In this document: positions 25,278 through 33,969 of the stretch, one piece after another
Position numbering within the stretch: the first letter of the stretch is position 1
Layout of the letters: every line of letters starts with the position of its first letter
Source of the DNA: Photobacterium aquae
GTDB taxonomy: Bacteria > Pseudomonadota > Gammaproteobacteria > Enterobacterales > Vibrionaceae
Reading direction: 5' to 3'
Assembly: GCF_001029445.1 (NCBI RefSeq)
Contig: NZ_LDOT01000020.1
Location: 62,001 to 126,000 of the forward strand
DNA length: 64,000 nucleotides
Translations under genes and position numbers: made by a program
The notes under the pieces: model-generated
What the model saw: the letters and a program-made list of their open reading frames with translations, nothing else
Told to the model about the DNA's origin: nothing
Databases searched by the model: none

Positions 25278-25820
25278 ATGATTATTTATCTGCATGGCTT
25301 TGATTCAACAAGCCCGGGTAATCATGAAAAGGTACTGCAGCTTCAGTTTATTGACCCTGACGTACGCTTTGTTAACTACAGTACTCTGCATCCCAAGCAC
25401 GATATGCAGCACCTGCTCAAAGAGGTGCAAAAACTGGTAGACGAATCGAAAGACGACAAACCGTTGATTTGCGGGGTGGGTCTTGGCGGCTACTGGTCAG
25501 AGCGTATCGGTTTTTTATGTGGGATCAAGCAGGTTATCTTCAACCCGAATCTGTATCCAGAGCGCAATATGGAAGGGCGTATTGACCGGCCGGAAGAGTA
25601 TGCCGACATTTCGACCAAGTGTGTGACGAGTTTCAGGGAAAAGAATGCAGGCAATTGCCTGTGTATTCTTTCCACTCAGGATGAAATACTCGATAACCAG
25701 CATACCAGCGATGTGCTGAGTGACCATTACCGGATCATCTGGGACGAAAAGGAATCTCACAAGTTTAAGAAGATTTCCGCACACCTCCAAACTATCAAGA
25801 CATTCAAAGACGCCCAGTAA
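25278..25820 (+). CDS. ycfP: YcfP-family alpha/beta hydrolase-like protein (UPF0227)
   Basis: A 180-residue protein matching YcfP along its full length: [19 protein letters not shown] at the N terminus, the elbow [16 protein letters not shown], and [20 protein letters not shown]. The fold is alpha/beta hydrolase, but the nucleophile elbow carries Gly-Leu in place of the usual serine, so catalysis is doubtful. AGGGAGAAAGG precedes the ATG. It lies upstream of ndh, as in E. coli. Function unknown. Confidence 0.92.
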   Translation: MIIYLHGFDSTSPGNHEKVLQLQFIDPDVRFVNYSTLHPKHDMQHLLKEVQKLVDESKDDKPLICGVGLGGYWSERIGFLCGIKQVIFNPNLYPERNMEGRIDRPEEYADISTKCVTSFREKNAGNCLCILSTQDEILDNQHTSDVLSDHYRIIWDEKESHKFKKISAHLQTIKTFKDAQ

Positions 25821-25833
25821 CCCCGGCATCATG

Positions 25834-25868
25834 GCAGACGGTGAGAAACAGCCGTCTGCTCCTATCTT
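25834..25868 (+). terminator. Terminator after ycfP
   Basis: GCAGACGG (25834-25841) pairs with CCGTCTGC (25852-25859) around a ten-base loop, followed by TCCTATCTTTT. Confidence 0.7.
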
Positions 25869-26053
25869 TTCATAGCCACCAGTCCCCGAATATCACCATA
25901 ACGCTCCGATTTTGACGCTCATCGTTATTGCACGTTAGCTATTTACCGATCGCAAAACGTACGTTTTTGATGGCGTCGCAAGGCGGCATCCGTATACATT
26001 GTTGCTTGGTATTGTGCCACTTAGCACGAAAATTTGGTTGATTTGAGGCTACT

Positions 26054-26067
26054 TTGATCTTAATCAA
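26054..26067. promoter_or_regulatory. FNR box upstream of ndh
   Basis: TTGATCTTAATCAA is an exact match to the FNR consensus TTGAT-N4-ATCAA. Its centre lies about 48 bases before the transcription start inferred from the promoter at 26075-26102. In E. coli, FNR represses ndh through two sites. Confidence 0.85.
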
Positions 26068-26074
26068 TTAATTC

Positions 26075-26102
26075 TTGCCATGAAATAATATTGGCATATA
26101 AT
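26075..26102 (+). promoter_or_regulatory. ndh promoter
   Basis: TTGCCA (26075-26080) and TATAAT (26097-26102) with a 16-base spacer form a strong sigma-70 promoter. The predicted start near 26109 leaves a leader of about 170 bases. Confidence 0.7.
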
Positions 26103-26119
26103 GCAGATCTTAACTTTTT

Positions 26120-26133
26120 TTGATGCATGTCAA
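26120..26133. promoter_or_regulatory. Second FNR-like box, downstream of the ndh promoter
   Basis: TTGATGCATGTCAA matches the FNR consensus with one mismatch in the right half. It lies just downstream of the inferred start, a position typical of repression. The centres of the two boxes are 66 bases apart. Confidence 0.6.
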
Positions 26134-26282
26134 AAAAAGTTGAGTAAATAGAACAAAGAGATGCACTAAAGCATCCCAGAGATCGAGAAAGTGACTTGCT
26201 GAGGCAAGACGAATTTATTGACTGGATGTGAATCGGGTCAAACAAAAATTATAAATCTTTAAATCTTCAAAGGAGCAATGTG

Positions 26283-27572
26283 ATGACTCGCATTATAGTT
26301 GTCGGTGGTGGTGCAGGCGGTTTGGAACTGGCTACCAAGCTTGGTCGAACTCTTGGCCGCAAGGGCCGTGCTAAGGTAACCTTGGTTGACCGCAAGGGAA
26401 GCCACCTATGGAAACCGTTGCTGCACGAAGTGGCGACAGGCTCAATGGATGCCGGTGTCGATGCTCTGAGCTACCGCGCCCACGCTAAGAACCATCATTT
26501 TGATTTCCAAATGGGCAGCCTGAAAGATATTGACCGTGATCGCAAGGTGATCAAGCTAGCCGAGCTGTATGACAAGCATGACGAGCTATTGATGCCTGAG
26601 CGTGAGCTTGAGTACGATATTCTGGTATTGGCTATCGGCTCTACCTCGAATGATTTCAACACCCCAGGTGTTCGCGAGCATTGTATCTTCCTTGATAGCC
26701 CAGAGCAGGCGCATCGCTTCCGTACCGAGATGAACAATCAGTTCCTGAAGCTGCACGCCAACAAAGATCAGAAAACCGTTGATATCGCAATTGTCGGTGC
26801 CGGTGCAACCGGTGTTGAACTGTCGGCAGAACTGCACAATGCAGTGAAAGAGCTGCGTAACTACGGTTTTGGTGATTTGGACAGCTCTCGCCTTAACGTC
26901 AACCTTGTTGAAGCCGGTGAGCGCATTCTGCCAGCTCTGCCTCCGCGTATTTCTGGTGCCGCGCACAGCGAGTTGGTGAAACTGGGTGTGAACGTTCGTA
27001 CTTCTACTATGGTGACCAAGGCCGACGAGCACGGTTTGACCACCAAAGATGGCGAGCTTATCCCTGCGCGTATCATGGTATGGGCGGCGGGTATCAAGGC
27101 CCCTGATTTCATGAAGGATATTGCCGGTCTGGAAACTAACCGCATTAACCAGCTGGTCGTTAAGCCGACACTGCAGACAACCCGTGATGAAGATATCTAC
27201 GTGATTGGCGATCTGGCATCGTGCGCACAGGAAGACGGCTCGTTCGTACCGCCTCGCGCACAGGCCGCTCACCAGATGGCAAGCCGCTGTTTCTCAAACA
27301 TTGTGGCTAAGCTAACGGGTCGCGAAGAGAAGCCATATGTCTACAATGACCATGGTTCATTGGTCTCCCTGAGCCGTTTCTCAACGGTTGGTAGCCTGAT
27401 GGGTAACCTGACCAAGGGCTCGATGATGGTTGAAGGCCGTATTGCCCGCGTGGTGTACATCTCCCTATACCGGATGCACCAAATTGCCCTTCACGGCATA
27501 TTCAAGACTAGCCTGATGATGCTGGTTGGCCGTATCAACCGCGTATTGCGTCCGAATTTGAAGCTGCACTAA
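26283..27572 (+). CDS. ndh: NADH dehydrogenase II (non-proton-pumping)
   Basis: Peripheral inner-membrane flavoprotein that passes electrons from NADH to quinone without proton pumping. The 429-residue product has the FAD-binding motif [18 protein letters not shown] at the N terminus, the NADH-binding motif [18 protein letters not shown] near residue 165, and the FAD motif YVIGDLASC near 305. The C-terminal amphipathic helices that anchor NDH-2 to the membrane are present. The ATG at 26283 has AGGAG 7 bases upstream; the GTG one codon earlier is less likely. Regulated by the FNR boxes upstream; closed by a strong terminator. Confidence 0.96.
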   Translation: MTRIIVVGGGAGGLELATKLGRTLGRKGRAKVTLVDRKGSHLWKPLLHEVATGSMDAGVDALSYRAHAKNHHFDFQMGSLKDIDRDRKVIKLAELYDKHDELLMPERELEYDILVLAIGSTSNDFNTPGVREHCIFLDSPEQAHRFRTEMNNQFLKLHANKDQKTVDIAIVGAGATGVELSAELHNAVKELRNYGFGDLDSSRLNVNLVEAGERILPALPPRISGAAHSELVKLGVNVRTSTMVTKADEHGLTTKDGELIPARIMVWAAGIKAPDFMKDIAGLETNRINQLVVKPTLQTTRDEDIYVIGDLASCAQEDGSFVPPRAQAAHQMASRCFSNIVAKLTGREEKPYVYNDHGSLVSLSRFSTVGSLMGNLTKGSMMVEGRIARVVYISLYRMHQIALHGIFKTSLMMLVGRINRVLRPNLKLH

Positions 27573-27595
27573 TCAGCATTAAATCCTCATGTATT

Positions 27596-27630
27596 AAAAA
27601 GGGACTTGGCCAAGCCAAGTCCCTTTTTGT
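27596..27630. terminator. Bidirectional terminator between ndh and the FKBP gene
   Basis: GGGACTTGGC (27601-27610) and GCCAAGTCCC (27614-27623) form a 10-bp stem extended by A5/T5 on the flanks. It separates two convergent genes. Confidence 0.93.
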
Positions 27631-27665
27631 TTTGTCTGAAAAACCGCTGACAGTGTTAACGTCGA

Positions 27666-28139
27666 TCAGTTGATTTTGAACAGTTCCACGTCAAAGATCA
27701 GTACGGAACCCGGCTTGATCACACCCATTGAGCGGTTGCCGTAGGCCAATTCAGCCGGAATGAAAAAGCGGGTTTTCTCGCCTTCTACCATCAATTGCAA
27801 GCCTTCGGTCCAGCCTTTGATAACCTGATTCAGGCCGAACTGGATGGTTTCGCCGCGATCAACCGAGCTGTCAAATACCGTGCCGTCAATCAGGGTGCCG
27901 TGATAGTGGACGGTCACTTTATCTTTGGCGCTAGGATGCTGAGTGCCGGTTCCTTCTTGCAGCACAAGATACTGAAGGCCGCTGGCCGTTGTTTTAACGC
28001 CTTCCTTGTTCTTGTTCTCAGCTAGAAATGCCTGACCGGCCTTGATATTTTCGGCGGCAACTTGCTTGTTGTTTTTGGTGTGCTGGATATAGAAGATAAC
28101 AAGGCCGACTAAGGCGATGGTTAGAAGAATTTTAAGCAC
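27666..28139 (-). CDS. FKBP-type peptidyl-prolyl cis-trans isomerase, membrane-anchored
   Basis: A 157-residue protein with an N-terminal hydrophobic segment (residues 3-18), which either anchors it or exports it to the periplasm, a short linker, and one FKBP domain from about residue 50. FKBP hallmarks are VTVHYHGTLIDGTVFDSS, QVIKGWTEGLQLM and FFIPAELAYG. It accelerates proline isomerisation during protein folding. The start is GTG at 28139, with AAGGA 8 bases upstream. It is related to FklB/FkpA/Mip but lacks their dimerisation domain. Confidence 0.9.
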   Translation of the reverse strand: MLKILLTIALVGLVIFYIQHTKNNKQVAAENIKAGQAFLAENKNKEGVKTTASGLQYLVLQEGTGTQHPSAKDKVTVHYHGTLIDGTVFDSSVDRGETIQFGLNQVIKGWTEGLQLMVEGEKTRFFIPAELAYGNRSMGVIKPGSVLIFDVELFKIN

Positions 28140-28221
28140 AGGTATTCCTTTCTTGTGGTGGTGGTAGGCTTGATACTAACAGAGCCCTACTGAAGCGGAA
28201 AGTTTTCTGATAATGAAAGTA

Positions 28222-28779
28222 TTAATACGCCAGAGGGGGCGAAAAGTCTGATGGGATCAATGAAAACAGAAGCCCGTCTTGGGGGGTATTGTTAATCATG
28301 ATCCGGTTTCTTGCGGTGCATTCGAATTTGGCTCGGCAGGCTAGCGCGGTACGTTGGCTGGCAAGATTTCCAAGGTGAGTGACGATTTCGATGCGAGTCA
28401 ACCCGAGTTCCTCGAAACCGTATTGGGCGACGGCCTGAGCCGCTTCGGTGGCATAGCCTTGGCGTTGGGCATCTTGGCGGATCCAGTATCCCAGCTCGGC
28501 GGAATTGGTCTGTTCGGAAATATTGCTGAGCGAAGCACTGCCGACAAATTGATCGTTGGCGAAAATCGCAAATTCGTAACCTAGGCAATAGGTCCAATTT
28601 TGCATGCTGTGCTGAATCCACTGCTGGGCATCATGCTGATTGTAGCTGGGGGTACACCAAGGGAGCCAAGGATAGAGACTTTCTGTTGAGCTGAGGATAG
28701 CCTCGAGCATGTCTTGCAAGTCAGCCTGTTTATAAGGGCGGAGGGTCAGCCTGGCTGAGGTTAGGGGTGATTGGTTCAT
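28222..28779 (-). CDS. RimJ/RimL-type GNAT acetyltransferase
   Basis: A 185-residue acetyltransferase of the RimJ/RimL subgroup (ribosomal-protein N-terminal acetylases and relatives). Evidence is the opening SARLTLRPYKQADLQDM, the ELGYWIRQDAQRQGYATEAAQ acetyl-CoA loop near residue 110 and the following GLTRIEIVTH strand. I use ATG 28779, where the domain begins; the frame opens up to 16 codons earlier, and no strong ribosome-binding site decides between them. The last part of the usual C-terminal motif (N..S.R) reads NLASQRTALACRAKF, slightly divergent. Actual substrate unknown. Confidence 0.8.
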   Translation of the reverse strand: MNQSPLTSARLTLRPYKQADLQDMLEAILSSTESLYPWLPWCTPSYNQHDAQQWIQHSMQNWTYCLGYEFAIFANDQFVGSASLSNISEQTNSAELGYWIRQDAQRQGYATEAAQAVAQYGFEELGLTRIEIVTHLGNLASQRTALACRAKFECTARNRIMINNTPQDGLLFSLIPSDFSPPLAY

Positions 28780-28837
28780 CTCTGGATCCATCGATGTCGG
28801 AAGACAATAGCATATCGTACGTAGCAAATTGAGAGTA

Positions 28838-28866
28838 CAAAAAAGGCTGCATAATGCAGCCTTTTT
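28838..28866 (-). terminator. Terminator of the PilZ-mfd-csiV cluster
   Basis: GGCTGCAT and ATGCAGCC, extended by A and T runs, form a stem of at least 12 bp. On the minus strand it ends in a T tract, 17 bases beyond the csiV stop. Confidence 0.9.
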
Positions 28867-28881
28867 GACAATGAACGGGGA

Positions 28882-29718
28882 TTATCCGTTGATTTTGCGA
28901 ATTTGAATGATCATGCCCATCAATGGGTGGTCAAGGTAGTGCGTCTCGCCGCTACGCATCTTGCGTTGCTGGTTAAACTGATAACCTTTGAGGAACTCTT
29001 CCACATCCACTTGCTTTTTCACTTCTTGCAAGTGGCCAACCTGAACATTGCCTTCCGTTGCCAGCGGGTCAAGTGTGCTGTCAATGTCAGCCCCAACGAC
29101 CACTTCGCGGCGGCTTGGCTCGCGTAGCTCAAGATTGGCTTCGGTGAATAGGTAATGCTGAACATAGACCTTGATCGTACCGTCAAGCTCGTACAGTGGG
29201 CCGCCGGTGCTCTGGCTGTCAATGCCAGCGTTCAGATCAGTTGCGGCGCTATTGTCGGTTGTGATAATCAGGCCGTCTGTTGAGGTATTGCTGGCAGGCA
29301 AAGCCTCTGAGGCTGCACTTGCTGCGGGTATGCCATCAGCCAGAAACTGTGCTGAAAAATCTTTACCGGCAGTAATATGGATACGCGGTGCGGCGGCCTT
29401 GCTGAGATCTCCCTGACGCCAGCCAAAATGGGCGAGTGGGGTGAATCCAGCATGTCCTTTCAGTTTGTTGTATTGGTTATTGAGCCGAAAACGGCTCGGC
29501 GACATTGGACGAATGCCACGGGCCTTAAGGCGAGCGGTATCACCAAAGTCAATCGCGCTACTGGTGTCGATAGCCGCTTGTTGGTCTGGCCATGATTCGT
29601 TGACCTGCTCAGGGGCAATATTGCGCTTGAACAGAATCACCTCAATATCAAATTGTCTGGCCGCGAAGCTTGGTAGGCTGACTACCAATAGCAGCAAATA
29701 AATCAGATTTTTCAACAT
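28882..29718 (-). CDS. csiV: CsiV-like periplasmic peptidoglycan-binding protein
   Basis: A 278-residue exported protein: signal peptide MLKNLIYLLLLVVSLPSFA, then a beta domain opening RQFDIEVILFKRNIAPEQVN, a low-complexity Ala/Ser/Thr segment near 130-180, and a C-terminal domain ending HPLMGMIIQIRKING. In Vibrio cholerae CsiV binds peptidoglycan and works through LpoA to activate PBP1A; it is encoded next to mfd as here. The ATG at 29718 has GGAG 5 bases upstream; the GTG at 29730 overlaps that site. Identification rests on sequence pattern and on the mfd neighbour. Confidence 0.82.
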   Translation of the reverse strand: MLKNLIYLLLLVVSLPSFAARQFDIEVILFKRNIAPEQVNESWPDQQAAIDTSSAIDFGDTARLKARGIRPMSPSRFRLNNQYNKLKGHAGFTPLAHFGWRQGDLSKAAAPRIHITAGKDFSAQFLADGIPAASAASEALPASNTSTDGLIITTDNSAATDLNAGIDSQSTGGPLYELDGTIKVYVQHYLFTEANLELREPSRREVVVGADIDSTLDPLATEGNVQVGHLQEVKKQVDVEEFLKGYQFNQQRKMRSGETHYLDHPLMGMIIQIRKING

Positions 29719-29744
29719 AATACTCCGCACATTTGTGCTCTCTA

Positions 29745-32700
29745 TTATAGAGTGTTTTCTGCCAGTTTTGTTAAAAGGCCGTCAACATATTTCATTCGTG
29801 TCTGTTTGTCACTCATTGGTGCCATCATTTTCAGTTTGGTCGGCCCTTCCATTCGGAAATGCTGAGGCTCGGACTGAAGCAGACCCACCAAGAAGCCAGG
29901 ATCAATGGAGGCATTGGCATTGAATTCAATATACCCGCCTTTTTCGCCGGCTTCGATTTTGTTGATACCAATCCCTGCCGCCTTGAGCTTGAGCTGGTTG
30001 AGCATCAGTAGGTTCTTGGTCGCATCCGGCAATAGGCCGAAGCGGTCAATCAACTCGACTTTCAGCTCGCTGATGGCATTTTCGCTGTCTGTGCTGGCGA
30101 TACGCTTGTAGAGCGACAGGCGGGTATTGATATCTGGGATGAAGTCATCAGGCAGCAAGGCCGGTACCCTGAGTTCAATTTCCGTCTGCTGGCGCAATAG
30201 ATCGTCAAGCGATGGTTCTTTGCCTTCTTTCAGAGCCTCGACAGCTTGTTCGAGCATCTCCATGAACAGCGTGAAACCAACAGATTGGATCTGGCCGCTT
30301 TGTTCGTCGCCCAGTAGCTCGCCCGCTCCGCGAATTTCAAGGTCATGGGTCGCCAAGGTGAAACCAGCCCCCAAATCTTCCAGCGAGGCAATGGCCTCTA
30401 GGCGCTTGACGGCGTCCTTGGTCATACGTTTCGGATGCGGTGTCAGCAAGTAGGCGTAGGCTTGGTGGTGCGAGCGTCCTACTCGTCCCCGAAGCTGGTG
30501 CAGCTGCGCCAAACCCAAGTGATCTGCACGGTTGATGATAATGGTATTGGCGGTAGGCACATCAATACCGGTTTCGATAATTGTGGTACACACCAGCAAA
30601 TTAAATCGTTGGTGATAGAAATCACTCATGATTTTTTCGAGATCTCGCTCACGCATTTGGCCGTGGGCAACGGTGATCCGTGCTTCGGGGATCAGGGCGG
30701 CGAGATCGTCAGCCATCTTGTTGATGGACTCGACATCGTTGTGGAGGAAGTAGATCTGCCCGCCACGCATGATTTCACGAAGTACGGCTTCGCGAATCAG
30801 TACGTCGTCGTTTTCGCGAACGAATGTCTTGATTGCCAGTCGGCGTGCCGGTGGCGTTGCGATGATCGACAAGTCGCGCATTCCGCTCATTGCCATATTC
30901 AGGGTACGCGGGATCGGGGTTGCGGTCAGGGTCAGGATATCCACGTCTGCACGCAATGCCTTGACCTTCTCTTTCTGGCGGACACCAAAGCGGTGCTCTT
31001 CGTCGACGATGAGAAGGCCGAGATCATGGTATTTGACCTGAGCGTTGAGCAGCTTGTGGGTGCCGATCAGGATATCGATCTTGCCTTCGCCGACATCGGC
31101 CAGAATTTGCTTCTGCTCTTTGGCCGTCTTGAAGCGAGACAGAACTTCTACCCGTACCGGTGTATTGGCAAAGCGATCACGGAAGTTTTCGAAATGCTGC
31201 TGGGCAAGCAAGGTGGTTGGTACCAGAACGGTGACTTGCTTGCTGTTATCCACGGCCACGAAAGCAGCGCGCATCGCCACTTCGGTCTTGCCGAAGCCGA
31301 CATCGCCGCACACCAGGCGGTCCATCGCTTTGGCTTGGCACATATCGGACAGAACGGCATTGATGGCCATCGCTTGGTCATGGGTTTCCTCGAACGGGAA
31401 GCCGGTGCAGAAGTCGGCATATGCCTCGCGGTCGAGATTGAACTTGAAGCCGGGCTTGAGCTCACGCTTGGCGTAGACATCAAGCAGCTCGGCTGCGACA
31501 TCCCGGACTTTTTCAGCAGCTTTTCTGCGGGCTTTGGCCCAAGCTTCACCGCCCAGTTTGTGGATCGGCGCGGTTTCTTCTGCGCCGCCTGAGTACCGGC
31601 TGATCAAATGTAGCGAGGCGACCGGGACGTATAACTTGGCGCCGCCTTGGTATTCGAGGGTGACGAACTCGGTTTTCATCCCGCCGGCATCGAGGGTTTG
31701 CAGACCCTGATAGCGGCCGATACCGTGGTCGACGTGAACAACGGGCTGGCCCACTTGGAGCTCGGCAAGGTTGCGGATGATGGTGTCGCTGTTGACGACC
31801 TTCTTGTCATCGCGTCGGCGACGTTGAACGACACGTTCGCCCAGCAGGTCGCTTTCGCAGATCAGGGCGATAGCAGGATCGGCCAAGACAAAACCCTGTT
31901 CGGCCGCGCCGATAATCAGGCTGGTTTTGCCCGGTACAGCCATAGCCTCGCTCAATGATGCGCAGACCATAGGGCGCAGCTTGATCCTTGCCAGCAGATC
32001 AAGCAAGGCTTCGCGGCGGCCTTCAGACGCCACCGAGAAAATAACTTGGCCCGGGTAGCTTTCGATAAACTTGCGCAGTTCGCCCAGCGGCTCTTTGAGC
32101 TGGTGGTTGATGGTCAGCGTTGGGATTGGCTGCAATGCCGGGTTGAACCTGCCGCCTTTTTCAGGCTCGGCATCCCCGCGCAGGCGTACTTGAGGCATGG
32201 CTTTGAACTGGCCGAACATTTCGTCTTTGTTCAGCCAGAGCTCATGGGGCTCAAGCAGCGGGCGTAGTGGATCAACTCGACGCTGGTCGTAACGATAGGC
32301 CGCGTCTTTGAGGAAGAGATCTGCGGCTTCTTCGAGATTGCCGATAGTCAGGAGTAGGCTGCTATCCGGCAGGTAGTCGAACAGGGTTTCGGTTTGTTCG
32401 AAAAAGAGTGGTTGCCAGTATTCGATACCGGCTGGCCAGGTCTTCTTGCTGACTTGCTGGTAGATGGATTCTGGTTCGCGGCGGGCCTCGAATCGTTCGC
32501 GCCAGCGCATTCTGAAGCTCTCGATAGCCAGATCATCGGTTGGGAACTCGTGGGCCGGCAACAAGCGAATACTGTCTATTTCACCGGTCGAGCGCTGGGT
32601 TTCAGGGTCGAACTGGCGGATCGAGTCGACTTCGTCATCGAAGAAATCGATACGGAACGGATGCTGGCTGCCCATCGGGAACAAATCAAGCAGCGAGCCG

Positions 32701-33200
32701 CGGCTAGCGTATTCACCGTGTTCCATAACCTGATCAACGTGGCGGTAGCCCGAGGCGTCGAGTTTCAGGCGCAGTTTTTCCAGCGAAAGCCGGTCGTTGC
32801 AGCTCACCAAAAGCGCATGTTGGTGGATGAATGATTGTGGTGTCAGGCGTTGTAGCAGCGTGCTGACGGGTACCAATACGACGCCGCGAGCTTGGTTGGG
32901 GAAATTATACAGCCGTGATAAGCGATCGGAGATAATGTCTTGGTGCGGCGAGAAGTTGTCGTAGGGCAGGGTTTCCCAGTCGGGGAACACGCTGACGTCC
33001 TGCGTGGTGAATTGGCTGATTTCCGGCTGCAGACGCAGCGCAGTTTGGGTATCAGGGACAACGGTTAGCAATGGTCCTTGATGGTTTTCCGCCAATTCAG
33101 CAATCGACAGCGCCAAGGCTGCCCCGGAAACATTGCCGATATAACAGGCATCACCCGGTTTGTTCGGCAAGGGGAGAGAAAGAATAGTCGTATTGGTCAT
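29745..33200 (-). CDS. mfd: Transcription-repair coupling factor
   Basis: DNA translocase that displaces stalled RNA polymerase and recruits UvrA. The product of 1151 residues (from the ATG at 33200, MTNTTILSLPLP) is close to the E. coli length of 1148. In order: UvrB-like N-terminal domains, the RNA-polymerase-interacting domain around residues 480-550 (GQPVVHVDHGIGRYQG), the RecG-like helicase core with Walker A CGDVGFGKTEVAMRAAF and box DEEHRFG, the translocation motif (TRG) region, and the C-terminal UvrA-binding-like domain. The frame remains open 24 codons upstream, but that stretch lies inside the preceding PilZ gene. Seven bases follow the PilZ stop, so the genes are probably an operon. 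Confidence 0.97.
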   Translation of the reverse strand: MTNTTILSLPLPNKPGDACYIGNVSGAALALSIAELAENHQGPLLTVVPDTQTALRLQPEISQFTTQDVSVFPDWETLPYDNFSPHQDIISDRLSRLYNFPNQARGVVLVPVSTLLQRLTPQSFIHQHALLVSCNDRLSLEKLRLKLDASGYRHVDQVMEHGEYASRGSLLDLFPMGSQHPFRIDFFDDEVDSIRQFDPETQRSTGEIDSIRLLPAHEFPTDDLAIESFRMRWRERFEARREPESIYQQVSKKTWPAGIEYWQPLFFEQTETLFDYLPDSSLLLTIGNLEEAADLFLKDAAYRYDQRRVDPLRPLLEPHELWLNKDEMFGQFKAMPQVRLRGDAEPEKGGRFNPALQPIPTLTINHQLKEPLGELRKFIESYPGQVIFSVASEGRREALLDLLARIKLRPMVCASLSEAMAVPGKTSLIIGAAEQGFVLADPAIALICESDLLGERVVQRRRRDDKKVVNSDTIIRNLAELQVGQPVVHVDHGIGRYQGLQTLDAGGMKTEFVTLEYQGGAKLYVPVASLHLISRYSGGAEETAPIHKLGGEAWAKARRKAAEKVRDVAAELLDVYAKRELKPGFKFNLDREAYADFCTGFPFEETHDQAMAINAVLSDMCQAKAMDRLVCGDVGFGKTEVAMRAAFVAVDNSKQVTVLVPTTLLAQQHFENFRDRFANTPVRVEVLSRFKTAKEQKQILADVGEGKIDILIGTHKLLNAQVKYHDLGLLIVDEEHRFGVRQKEKVKALRADVDILTLTATPIPRTLNMAMSGMRDLSIIATPPARRLAIKTFVRENDDVLIREAVLREIMRGGQIYFLHNDVESINKMADDLAALIPEARITVAHGQMRERDLEKIMSDFYHQRFNLLVCTTIIETGIDVPTANTIIINRADHLGLAQLHQLRGRVGRSHHQAYAYLLTPHPKRMTKDAVKRLEAIASLEDLGAGFTLATHDLEIRGAGELLGDEQSGQIQSVGFTLFMEMLEQAVEALKEGKEPSLDDLLRQQTEIELRVPALLPDDFIPDINTRLSLYKRIASTDSENAISELKVELIDRFGLLPDATKNLLMLNQLKLKAAGIGINKIEAGEKGGYIEFNANASIDPGFLVGLLQSEPQHFRMEGPTKLKMMAPMSDKQTRMKYVDGLLTKLAENTL

Positions 33201-33207
33201 TGGGGTA

Positions 33208-33783
33208 TTAATTCTCTGTGCGCTGTTGCGCCCGCTGGCGCAGGAATTTTTGTTGGAAGTGCAGGGCCGCACGGATAATGATGTCGCGATCGGCTTCCAG
33301 CAAATGGGTGTAAGAAAGCGTGATTTCCGCTTGTTTGTGTTCGGCTTCTTGCTGGCACTCGCTCACCTCGGCATAGGCATAGATTGCCGCCGTCGGTTTG
33401 TCGAGGAAGATTTTTAGGCGGACAGCTTGGCCTACAGCTAGGGGGGTATCCGATAGATAGGTCAGCTTGCTGGCACCGAAGGTAGTTGTGACGAAGCGGT
33501 GTTCAGCGTGATCTTGCTGGGCCATGATAAAACCAAGCATGAGGTTGATCTTATTGTTTTGGGCAACCAGATAATCACTAAGTGACTGAAATTCCTTTTT
33601 ATTAAGCTGAGTCAGTGAGCGCTCCATATTGTCATCTATGGCACTGCATTCGCTGGCGATGCGAAAGAGCGGTGGGATCTCTTGCAAGAAGGCTTCGTTG
33701 CTAGGGACGATGGCCTGAGGTTCCAGTGGTTCTACATTAATGGTCAACCCAGCATGGACTGAAAAATACTCGTCCTGATTCAT
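33208..33783 (-). CDS. PilZ-related protein (PlzB-like position)
   Basis: A 191-residue cytoplasmic protein with an N-terminal helical YcgR-like region and a C-terminal PilZ-like beta barrel (about 95-175: FVTTTFGASKLTYLSDTP, then AVRLKIFLDKPTAAIYAYAEV). The usual c-di-GMP contacts RxxxR and [DN]xSxxG are not evident; LSDTPLAVG is the closest remnant. In Vibrio cholerae the PilZ gene plzB occupies this place beside mfd and lolC, so orthology is likely. It may act without binding c-di-GMP. It lies directly upstream of mfd and is divergent from lolC. Confidence 0.75.
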   Translation of the reverse strand: MNQDEYFSVHAGLTINVEPLEPQAIVPSNEAFLQEIPPLFRIASECSAIDDNMERSLTQLNKKEFQSLSDYLVAQNNKINLMLGFIMAQQDHAEHRFVTTTFGASKLTYLSDTPLAVGQAVRLKIFLDKPTAAIYAYAEVSECQQEAEHKQAEITLSYTHLLEADRDIIIRAALHFQQKFLRQRAQQRTEN

Positions 33784-33969
33784 GTTGCACTCACAATAAA
33801 TTATCTATTCTTCGATTATCACCTAGCAAACACCCCGGGGCAAGTCGGTGGCTGGTAACTGCCATCTTTAGCGTCTGTTTTTACATTACTTTTGCTAAGC
33901 TCAATGGTAATTGGGTGCTGCAGAAGGTATCCTTCACGGCAGTTTTTTCAGGATGGTTTTGTCATATTT

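Noticed and set aside
30435..31592. 385-codon plus-strand frame inside mfd
   Set aside because: Antisense shadow of mfd, which matches its family over the full length; the shadow protein has no recognisable domain.
33892..33969. N-terminal extension of lolC (MLSSMVIGCCRRYPSRQFF)
   Set aside because: LolC proteins begin about where the ATG at 33970 lies, and the extension is Cys/Arg-rich without family support.
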